Positions 57,436 through 64,000 of a stretch of DNA of 64,000 nucleotides are shown here, piece by piece. The stretch's first letter is position 1, and each line of letters begins with the position of its first letter. The notes below the pieces were generated by a model. The model did no database searches. It was given only the letters and a program-made list of their open reading frames with translations, and was not told the origin of the DNA. The position numbers and the translations under genes are program-made. This stretch comes from Pseudomonas sp. JUb42 (lineage in GTDB: Bacteria; Pseudomonadota; Gammaproteobacteria; Pseudomonadales; Pseudomonadaceae), in contig NZ_JANUFD010000026.1 in assembly GCF_024807945.1 (NCBI RefSeq), positions 1 to 64,000 on the forward strand, read 5' to 3'.

Positions 57436-58229
57436 TGGGGGCACTCCGTGGCCATTGCGTGGGAAGGCGGTTCGTTCGGGTCGGCGTATATCGGCGAGAG
57501 CTCACCGGGGGCACCTTGGCTGTCCGTGACCTGGTAGCACTTGAGCATTTCCTGCACATGCTCGACGCAGTTGAACATCAGCACATCGATGATCGACAGG
57601 TGGGGTACGAAGTCGTGCTTGAACTGCCGATAGACGATCGCGTCCATCTGGAAAAAGCGCACCAGCAGGCCGCGACGGGCGAAATACTCGCGGTTGTACA
57701 GCTCGCTGCCGCCGATGGGGTTGAGAAAGGTGGTCGCGGCGAACGTCAGGCAGATATTGGCGACGCGATCCTGCTTGTCTTCGCAGGAATCGAGGCACAG
57801 ATCGGAACCGCGCAGGATCGGCGTGACGATATGCAGGTAGGCGCACAGCTCGCGGATCGAGTGTTCGATGTACAGGGCCAGGTTGCGCTGGGGAAAGCGG
57901 ATCAGGCGTTCCAGCAGGGGCATGACCTGGGCGAAGTAGGGCGCCTTGCGGTAGCACTGGCTGATCAGATTGATCAGGCGCGAGGCTTCGTTTTCAAAGG
58001 GATCAACCAGCTGTCGTGCCACGATGGGCAGTTCGAAACCGGCTTTTTTCAGGGGGAACGTCAACAGCCGCGGTGCGCCGTTTTGCAGGATGCGATTGCG
58101 ATTGACCCAGCCGGCACGGATGTATTGCAGGTCATCGCCGAGCACGAAAACATCGGCTGCGGCGATCATCTGAAAATAGCCGAGGTAGGGAAACAGGTAG
58201 GGCTGCATCATTGCAATGGTCCTGGCCAT
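57432..58229 (-). CDS. WbqC-like family protein
   Basis: A 265-residue WbqC-family protein (MMQPYLFPYLGYFQMI; FVLGDDLQYIRAGWVNRNRI; FLNPIGGSELYNREYF). WbqC proteins occur in O-antigen and exopolysaccharide clusters, often beside aminotransferases, and may acylate or amidate an amino-sugar; the reaction is not settled to my knowledge. Its ATGA overlap with the antiterminator gene links the two. Confidence 0.88.
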   Translation of the reverse strand: MARTIAMMQPYLFPYLGYFQMIAAADVFVLGDDLQYIRAGWVNRNRILQNGAPRLLTFPLKKAGFELPIVARQLVDPFENEASRLINLISQCYRKAPYFAQVMPLLERLIRFPQRNLALYIEHSIRELCAYLHIVTPILRGSDLCLDSCEDKQDRVANICLTFAATTFLNPIGGSELYNREYFARRGLLVRFFQMDAIVYRQFKHDFVPHLSIIDVLMFNCVEHVQEMLKCYQVTDSQGAPGELSPIYADPNEPPSHAMATECPQ

Positions 58230-58273
58230 GTGTAACTCCTTGGCGGATGGTGAGGGGAAGCGCCTTGGGGGGA

Positions 58274-60487
58274 TTATTTGCGTACCGGGGTGTAGTCGTA
58301 GCCGTAGGCGGCGCAGTCGTAGTCGGCGGTGGCGGCCTTGCGCAGCACGCCATTGAAGATGGCGCCCTTGATCAGCACGCCGTTCTGGCCCAGGCGACGC
58401 TTGCAGGCTTCGACTTCCTTGATCGTACTCAGGCCGAAGCGGGTGACCAGCAGGCAGGTCCCGGCCTGACGGCCGACCAGGGTGGCGTCGGTCACGGCGA
58501 GGATCGGCGGGGTGTCGATCAGCACCAGGTCATAGAGGGGCGAGAGTTCGCTGAGCAGCTTGTTGAAGTTGTCGTGCATCAACAGCTCCGACGGGTTGGG
58601 TGCGGCAAAACCACAGGAAATGAAATCCAGGTTGCGTACTTCGGTGTGGTTGATCACCTCGGCGAATTTCAACCGTGCGGCCAGGGTGTCGGACAGCCCG
58701 TGCTTGGGCTGCAAGCCGAATACCCGTTGCAGGTAACCCTTGCGCATGTCGGCATCGATCAGCAGTACACGCTTGCCGGTCTGGGCGACGATCACCGCCA
58801 GGTTGCTGGAGACGAATGATTTGCCGACACCCGGTGAGGGACTTGAGATCATCAGCACGTTATTGCGCGCCTCGAGCATGGCGAAATGCAGGCTGGTGCG
58901 CAGGCTGCGCAGCGACTCGATGGCCAGCTCCGTAGGGGCCGACAGGCTGAGCAGGCGCGACTCCCGGGCCGAGCGATGCTGGGTGTTCTTGTCCAGGCGC
59001 TCCTGTTGCCGCGAGTACGGCAGTGAGGCGTACACCGGCATGCCGCTATGCTCGAGCAGCTCGGGGTTTTCCACTCCGCGATAGAAGGCCTGGCGTACGA
59101 ATACCAGGGCCACCGCTACCACTGTGCCGAACAGCAGGGCTACCAGGACGATGAGCTTTTTCATCGGCTTGACCGGGACTTCGACGTTGGCGTCGGCGTT
59201 GTCGATGATCCGCACGTTGCCGATGCTGCCGGCGCGCAGGATGTCCTGTTCCTGACTTTTGTTGAGCATCAGGGTGTAGGTCTGGCTGGTCACCTGCATG
59301 TCACGGGTCAGGCGCAGCAATTCCTGTTGGGTGACGGGCAGGGCTTCGATCTTCTTCAGCAGCCCCTGTTTCTGGGTTTCCAGCTGGCCCATCTGGGTCA
59401 TCAGGGCACGATAGGTCGGATGCTCGGGGGTATACAAACGCTCGACTTCCACGCGCTTGAGCTTGAGCTCCGAGAGCAGCGAGTCCAGATGCACCACCTG
59501 ATCGAGCACGGCCTTGGTCTCGATGTTCAGGTCCACCGACTTGGCGCTGGTCTGGAAGTTGTTCAGCGCCGTCTCAGAGTCTTCCAGCTGTTTGCGTACA
59601 CCCGGCAACTGCGAGCGCAGAAACTCCAGGCGCTGGGCCGCTTCGGCGGAGCTGCGCTCGACGTTCTGCCGGACATACAGGCGGCTGACTTCGTTGAGTA
59701 CGCGGTTGGCCTTGTCCGGATCCGGGTCCTGGATAGCCAGGTAGACAATCCCGGAGTCCTTGCCGACTTCGCTGATTTTCAGGCGATCCTGATAGGCCAG
59801 GGAGGCGCTGAGGGTGCGCAGTTTATTGACCAGGAACTCGGTGCCGGGCCGGGCCTTGAGGGTGGCGACCTGGATTTTTACGCCATGACCTTCGACCACC
59901 TGGTTGGTCGCGCCGCTGAGCAACGGCGTGCGCTCTTCATCATAGAGCGTGAACATCCCCGCTTTACCTGCAACCAGAGTCAGTTCCTGGCCCAACAGGC
60001 CTTCGGGAACCTCCAGTTGGAATACGTCGATTTGCTCGCCGCCCCAGGCGTAGCCGGTCAGGCCGAACAGCGGCTGGCCGAAGTCGCCTTCCTTGGCAGG
60101 CTTGAAGGTGCGGTACAGATAGCGGCCGACCACCGGCAGGAATTTAGGGCCCTGCACGATGTTGAGCTTGAGGTCGGTCACCACCTTGCCGAGTACGGCG
60201 CGGGACTTGATCAGTTCGATCTCGGTGGTGGCCGGGGATACGGAAAACGGCTTGCTGCTGATATCGGGGGTGCCGGCAATGCCGACTTTTTTCTGCTCGA
60301 TCTGGATCATTGCATTGGCCTGATAGACCGGTGTCGCGAGCAGCGCGTAGGCCAGGCCGACCAGGCCAAACAGCGTGACGATGCTGATGATCATGCCCTT
60401 GTGATCAAACAGTGTGCGCAAGATAGTTGCCAGGTCGATCCGGGAGTCTTGGTGATAGTCCAGGGAAGAACGCGTCATGACGGTCAT
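58274..60487 (-). CDS. Exopolysaccharide tyrosine autokinase / co-polymerase (Wzc-like)
   Basis: A 737-residue Wzc/PCP-2a protein with two membrane segments around a large periplasmic coiled-coil domain (residues ~30-440), then a BY-kinase domain: Walker A SSPSPGVGKSF, Walker A' LLIDADMRKG, Walker B LVLIDTPPIL, and a C-terminal tyrosine cluster (four Tyr in YDCAAYGYDY). It controls chain length and export together with the Wza-like channel. Its start abuts the phosphatase stop (TAA-ATG), so both are translated from one coupled site with AGGAG. Confidence 0.95.
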   Translation of the reverse strand: MTVMTRSSLDYHQDSRIDLATILRTLFDHKGMIISIVTLFGLVGLAYALLATPVYQANAMIQIEQKKVGIAGTPDISSKPFSVSPATTEIELIKSRAVLGKVVTDLKLNIVQGPKFLPVVGRYLYRTFKPAKEGDFGQPLFGLTGYAWGGEQIDVFQLEVPEGLLGQELTLVAGKAGMFTLYDEERTPLLSGATNQVVEGHGVKIQVATLKARPGTEFLVNKLRTLSASLAYQDRLKISEVGKDSGIVYLAIQDPDPDKANRVLNEVSRLYVRQNVERSSAEAAQRLEFLRSQLPGVRKQLEDSETALNNFQTSAKSVDLNIETKAVLDQVVHLDSLLSELKLKRVEVERLYTPEHPTYRALMTQMGQLETQKQGLLKKIEALPVTQQELLRLTRDMQVTSQTYTLMLNKSQEQDILRAGSIGNVRIIDNADANVEVPVKPMKKLIVLVALLFGTVVAVALVFVRQAFYRGVENPELLEHSGMPVYASLPYSRQQERLDKNTQHRSARESRLLSLSAPTELAIESLRSLRTSLHFAMLEARNNVLMISSPSPGVGKSFVSSNLAVIVAQTGKRVLLIDADMRKGYLQRVFGLQPKHGLSDTLAARLKFAEVINHTEVRNLDFISCGFAAPNPSELLMHDNFNKLLSELSPLYDLVLIDTPPILAVTDATLVGRQAGTCLLVTRFGLSTIKEVEACKRRLGQNGVLIKGAIFNGVLRKAATADYDCAAYGYDYTPVRK

Positions 60488-60952
60488 TTATCTTGTTTCT
60501 CCTGACGGTAGATAAGGCAGCCAGTCGTCGACGCATCGCGAGAGCTGCTCAAAGGTCTGTTCAAAGGCGAGTTGCGGGCGCCGGTAGGGATCGGCGATGG
60601 CCAACGAGTGCTGCCATTTACCGAGCAGGAAGGTCTTGCCACGGACTTCTGGCGCCAGCTTGAGGATGTACTGCGCCTGATCCGGCTCCATCACCAGGAT
60701 CAACCCGGCGTCGCGCAGCATCTGGCGGTCGACCTGGCGGGCCTTGTGCGGACCGCATGGCACGCCGTGGCGCTTGAGCACTGCCTTGGCCAATGGCTCC
60801 AGACCCGAACCGGTCACGGCGGCTATTCCGGCCGAGACAATCTGCACATCACGCTCGGGCAGGCGTTGGCGCATCAGGGCCATGGCCATGGGGCTGCGGC
60901 AGATATTGCCGACACAGATCAGCAGTACGTTACTGAACATGGGGCTTGCCAT
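60488..60952 (-). CDS. Low-molecular-weight protein tyrosine phosphatase (Wzb-like)
   Basis: A 154-residue phosphatase with the P-loop LICVGNICRSPM (C-x5-R) and the general-acid Asp in IADPYRRP. It dephosphorylates the Wzc-like kinase to allow polymer export. The start codon (ATG 60952, or 60940) lies within the 3' end of the GT2 gene (23-base overlap). Confidence 0.95.
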   Translation of the reverse strand: MASPMFSNVLLICVGNICRSPMAMALMRQRLPERDVQIVSAGIAAVTGSGLEPLAKAVLKRHGVPCGPHKARQVDRQMLRDAGLILVMEPDQAQYILKLAPEVRGKTFLLGKWQHSLAIADPYRRPQLAFEQTFEQLSRCVDDWLPYLPSGETR

Positions 60953-61865
60953 TGCTGATCAACAGGCGCTTGCCCAGGTTGACGCTGAAGTTGCGCAGTA
61001 CCAGTGCCAAAGCCTTGAGTTTGTGCCAGGGGCTCAGGGCCGCCAGCGCCAGGCAGACCACCTCGATCAGGAAGTATTCGTACAGGTCCTGCTTGCCCAG
61101 GCGGCGGTAATAACAGGCCAGGCCGGAGTAAGTCTGCATGGTCATATGCAGCTTTTGCTTGCTGCTGCGCATGGAGAAGATCCCGCCGGGATGGACCCGG
61201 TAGGCCGCCGGTTTGATTTCGGCCATGAACTTGCCCTTGCCGTGGGCGCCCAGCAGCGACCACCAGCACAAGTCACCCAGGGGGGCGACGGGCATCTGCA
61301 GTTCGGCGGGAAGCGGGCTCATGACGTTGCGAAAGCACACCGTCAGCGTGGAAATGGCCCGCGCCCGTTGCAATTGCAGGGCGCTGGCATCGCTGCGCAG
61401 CGCGCCGGTGAGCTGCACGCCGTATTGACCATCGTCGTCGAAGGCCACGGCGTCGTGATAGGTGATCACGTAGTCGGGATGGCTTTCGAGGAAGTCCACT
61501 TGCAGTTGCAGCTTGCGCGGATCGGTCCAGTAATCGTCACCTTCGCAATAGGCGATGTAGCGGCCACGGGACTTGAGGAACAGGCTGGGTGAAGGATTGA
61601 TGCCCTGGCGGAACTGGTTCACCTCCTGATAGAAGGCGCGGATGATCGTCGGATAGCGCTCGGCGTATTGAGCGATGATGGCGGCGGTGTTGTCGGTGGA
61701 CGCATCGTCATGGATCAGGATTTCGAAATTGAACGAGGTCTGTTGTGACAGGAAACCTTCCAACGCCTTGGCGATAAATGCTTCGTGGTTGTAGGTCGGG
61801 CAGATGATGCTGAGCAGTGGTTCATTCGAGACGGCCCCGGCTCGGTTTTTTATTGACTCATCCAT
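60930..61865 (-). CDS. Glycosyltransferase family 2
   Basis: A 311-residue GT-A transferase: LLSIICPTYNHEAFIAKALEG, the DDASTDNT motif (EILIHDDASTDNTAAI) and CEGDDYWTDPRKL. It adds a sugar to the lipid-linked repeat unit. The C-terminal ~100 residues are helical. It sits four bases after the flippase stop and overlaps the Wzb-like gene. Confidence 0.92.
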   Translation of the reverse strand: MDESIKNRAGAVSNEPLLSIICPTYNHEAFIAKALEGFLSQQTSFNFEILIHDDASTDNTAAIIAQYAERYPTIIRAFYQEVNQFRQGINPSPSLFLKSRGRYIAYCEGDDYWTDPRKLQLQVDFLESHPDYVITYHDAVAFDDDGQYGVQLTGALRSDASALQLQRARAISTLTVCFRNVMSPLPAELQMPVAPLGDLCWWSLLGAHGKGKFMAEIKPAAYRVHPGGIFSMRSSKQKLHMTMQTYSGLACYYRRLGKQDLYEYFLIEVVCLALAALSPWHKLKALALVLRNFSVNLGKRLLISNGKPHVQ

Positions 61866-61868
61866 GAC

Positions 61869-63389
61869 TCATGTACTCGGTTTGCGAAACAGAATGTAGA
61901 GGCGTGTCATCAATGGCCGGTCGCTTGCCATCACCAGCAGCAGGGTCAACAGACCACTGAGAGCCAGGCCCGCCAACAGACCGAGGCGGCTGTCGTCGGC
62001 AATCAGGCTGAACAGCGGCGCGCTCACGCTGACGCCTACGGCGCTCATGGCGCTGATGCGCAGCAGGTCGCGCAGCCACGGCCCCTGGATATCCGGTGCC
62101 AGGCGCTGATGCACGATGCTCGGCCAGATGGCGAAGGACAGTGCGCGCAGGGCGAACCAGGCCAGCGCCGCCCCATAGGCGCCTTGATACGCAATGGCGA
62201 AAAACATCACCGGGACGGTAATCACGGCCGAAGCCAGGCTGTACCAGACGTGCAACTGGATCCGCCCGTGGGCGTATTGCAGATAGAACTGGAAGGCGCT
62301 GATGGCCATGATCACGCTGCCCAGGGCATACCAGGGCAGAATCGAACGGCTCCACAGGGCTGCATCGAGATCGCCGCTCCAGGCGTAGATCACCGCCTGC
62401 CCGTGAGTCGCGATCAACGCGGCCAGAGGAATCAACAGGGTGCAGACGAAACGGTTGGCGGACAGAAACAGTTGTTGCATTTCTGCCTGTCGGCCTTCGG
62501 CGATCAATACTGTCAGACGTGGCAGCAGGGTCTGTACCAGGGGGTTGCTGAGCATCATGATGCCGGTGCTGATCAGCGCGACCAGGGCGAAATAACCGTA
62601 GTGATCAAGAGGCAGGCGCTCGGACAACAGCACCTTGTCCAGCTGCGTCAGGACAATCCACAGAATGCTGGTGAGGGACAGGCTCGCGGCAAACGGCAAA
62701 ATCGGCTTGACCAGCTGCCAGGCGAACCCGCTCAGGGCGTAGGGTGCGGGCATCTGCTGATAGGCACGCACGGCGAAGATCAACGCTTCCAGCAGGCCGA
62801 CGGCCACCTGAAACTGGAAGAAGTCCCGCGGTTGCTGGGAGATCTGACTCACCAGCAGCAGACCACCGAAGTACCGCAGGGTGGCAATGACTACATTGGC
62901 GCCGTTGAGCCAGGCGTGCTGCTCCAGTCCTTGCAGGCCACTTTTATACAGCGTCGCATACAGGCGCAAAGCGATGATCAGGCCCATCAGGCTGATGCAG
63001 TCGACCAGCGTCTGGGTCGGCAGCGTCCGGGCCTTGAGCCACTGCTCGGCGAGCCATGGACTGGCCGCAGCGATGGCGGCACAGCACAATCCGGCCAGCG
63101 GCAGGAACAGCAACTCAAACGAGCGCAGCAAGTGCCCGGTGTTACGCTGGCTGAGGGGCAACCCCTGCTGGTTGGCGACAGCCCGGACCAGGCTGGGGGA
63201 CAGACCGGCGTCAAGCAACTGCAGCCAGGCCTGCATCACTGCAAAGAAACCGATCAGGCCATAGGCTTCCGCCCCGAGATGACCGAGGTAGAAGGGCATG
63301 ATGAGAATGCCGACCAGCATGGCGTAAGCCTGGCCGGCATAGCTCAACGCAGTGTTGCGCACCACCGAGCGTTTCTGCGGCGTGCCCAT
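61869..63389 (-). CDS. Polysaccharide flippase (Wzx-like, MOP superfamily)
   Basis: A 506-residue membrane protein with about fourteen segments (ALSYAGQAYAMLVGILIMPFYLG; GYFALVALISTGIMMLSNPL). It moves lipid-linked repeat units across the inner membrane. The start ATG 63389 overlaps the aminotransferase stop by one base (TGATG). No Wzy polymerase was recognised in the window, so the gene for it may lie to the right. Confidence 0.92.
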   Translation of the reverse strand: MGTPQKRSVVRNTALSYAGQAYAMLVGILIMPFYLGHLGAEAYGLIGFFAVMQAWLQLLDAGLSPSLVRAVANQQGLPLSQRNTGHLLRSFELLFLPLAGLCCAAIAAASPWLAEQWLKARTLPTQTLVDCISLMGLIIALRLYATLYKSGLQGLEQHAWLNGANVVIATLRYFGGLLLVSQISQQPRDFFQFQVAVGLLEALIFAVRAYQQMPAPYALSGFAWQLVKPILPFAASLSLTSILWIVLTQLDKVLLSERLPLDHYGYFALVALISTGIMMLSNPLVQTLLPRLTVLIAEGRQAEMQQLFLSANRFVCTLLIPLAALIATHGQAVIYAWSGDLDAALWSRSILPWYALGSVIMAISAFQFYLQYAHGRIQLHVWYSLASAVITVPVMFFAIAYQGAYGAALAWFALRALSFAIWPSIVHQRLAPDIQGPWLRDLLRISAMSAVGVSVSAPLFSLIADDSRLGLLAGLALSGLLTLLLVMASDRPLMTRLYILFRKPST

Positions 63390-64000
63390 CAAATGACCTG
63401 GGCCAGAACAGGGCTCTGATAGAACGCCTTGGACAGGCTGCACTCTTCCAGCAGGGCCTGGATCACCCGGTCCTGATCTTCCCGTGCCAGGCCCGGATAG
63501 ATCGGCAGGCACAGCACACGCTCACTCAGGGTCCGGGACTCGCTTTGGGGAATCTGCGGTTGCAGATATTCCAGGGTGTCCAGTGACGGGTAAAAGTAGC
63601 GCCGCGGGTTGATGCCCCGGCTGTTGAGCACGGTGCGTACGCGCAGCAACTGCTGTTCGTTGTTCAGACCTACCGGGTAGTAGCTGCGATTAAGCAGGCT
63701 GTTGTCCTGGGGCTTTTGCAGGTCCAGGTAATTGCTCAGCCTGGCATCGTAGCGGTGGGCGATTTCCGCGCGCTCTTCGAGGATATTGTCGATATCGTCG
63801 AGAATGCACAGGCCCATGGCTGCCGAGAACTCATTGAGTTTGGCGTTGATGCCGATGCCGTCGATGCGGTCGGTATCGGCAATACCGAAGTTGCACAGCA
63901 GGTAGATACGCCGCGCCAGTTCGTCATCGTTGGTGATGATCGCGCCGCCTTCGATGGTGTGGAACAGTTTGGTGGCGTGAAAACTCAAGGTGCTGATATC
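63389..64000 (-). CDS. DegT/DnrJ/EryC1-type PLP aminotransferase (C-terminal part, cut by window edge)
   Basis: Only the C-terminal 203 residues are visible; the gene continues beyond 64000. The PLP-binding Lys stands in SFHATKLFHTIEGGAI, as in sugar aminotransferases of the SHAT type (FdtB, WecE, VioA). It likely makes an amino-deoxysugar on a nucleotide diphosphate. TDRIDGIGINAKLNEFSAAM is the family's product loop. Together with the WbqC-like protein it implies an amino sugar in the exopolysaccharide. Confidence 0.92.
   Translation of the reverse strand, partial: DISTLSFHATKLFHTIEGGAIITNDDELARRIYLLCNFGIADTDRIDGIGINAKLNEFSAAMGLCILDDIDNILEERAEIAHRYDARLSNYLDLQKPQDNSLLNRSYYPVGLNNEQQLLRVRTVLNSRGINPRRYFYPSLDTLEYLQPQIPQSESRTLSERVLCLPIYPGLAREDQDRVIQALLEECSLSKAFYQSPVLAQVI

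Noticed and set aside
59048..60505. Plus-strand ORF of 485 aa opposite the Wzc-like kinase
   Set aside because: Mirror frame of a gene with intact Walker motifs; no recognisable domain in the antisense product.
1..64000. CRISPR arrays, tRNA or rRNA genes, IS elements, prophage
   Set aside because: Evenly spaced short repeats, cloverleaf-like sequence and transposase or phage proteins were looked for by eye and not found. The repeated palindromes are REP/REPIN elements.

Overview
The window is chromosomal DNA of a fluorescent or putida-type Pseudomonas. It is GC-rich and densely coded. It carries about seventeen REP/REPIN palindromes of the kind scattered through Pseudomonas genomes. It also holds a nicotinate (nic) degradation cluster and an exopolysaccharide locus whose neighbours resemble, from memory, the pea region of P. 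putida. I see no rRNA, tRNA, CRISPR array, insertion sequence or phage gene.

Layout. 0.2-7.6 kb: a GlxA-type AraC regulator beside a polar amino-acid-type ABC importer (binding protein, ATPase, two permeases), in one operon with an amidase, a DadA-like FAD amine dehydrogenase and a RidA-family protein. It looks like an import-and-degradation unit for an unidentified amide or amino-acid derivative. 7.9-12.9 kb: an AhpD-like protein, an NAD(P)-binding epimerase-like protein, a TetR-SDR pair sharing an operator-like site, a DHA2-type MFS transporter and a secreted PLD-family nuclease. 13.1-17.2 kb: a 1360-residue toxin-like protein whose last ~120 residues look like a nucleic-acid deaminase; no immunity gene is apparent. 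17.3-29.7 kb: an exported nucleoside hydrolase, then nicT, nicF, nicD, nicC (minus strand) and nicX, nicR, nicA, nicB (plus strand), and nicS (minus strand). The pathway runs nicotinate -> 6-hydroxynicotinate (NicAB) -> 2,5-dihydroxypyridine (NicC) -> N-formylmaleamate (NicX) -> maleamate (NicD) -> maleate (NicF). The maleate isomerase gene nicE is not in the window.

29.7-39.1 kb: pssA, glpQ, a PAS-GAF-GGDEF diguanylate cyclase, a 2-hydroxyacid dehydrogenase, a fumarylacetoacetate-hydrolase-family enzyme, an AraC and a LysR regulator, a CTP-synthase-like amidotransferase with a changed triad, and an ABM-fold monooxygenase. 39.4-44.9 kb: an AtoE-like transporter with a 3-oxoacid CoA-transferase (AtoD/AtoA type), a divergent LysR regulator and a GntP-family permease. 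45-46.8 kb: a small lipoprotein, a LysE-type exporter and an SsuE-like FMN reductase.

47.0-64.0 kb (right edge): a long minus-strand exopolysaccharide operon that enters from beyond the window. In transcription order it has a DegT-type aminotransferase (truncated by the edge), a Wzx flippase, a GT2, a Wzb-like phosphatase, a Wzc-like tyrosine autokinase, a WbqC-like protein, an RfaH/NusG-like antiterminator, a GT2, a GT1, an exported glycosidase, a GT1, an acyltransferase, a GT1, a WcaJ-like initiating transferase and a Wza-like export lipoprotein, followed by a terminator. The glycosidase has Arg where the catalytic nucleophile Glu is expected.
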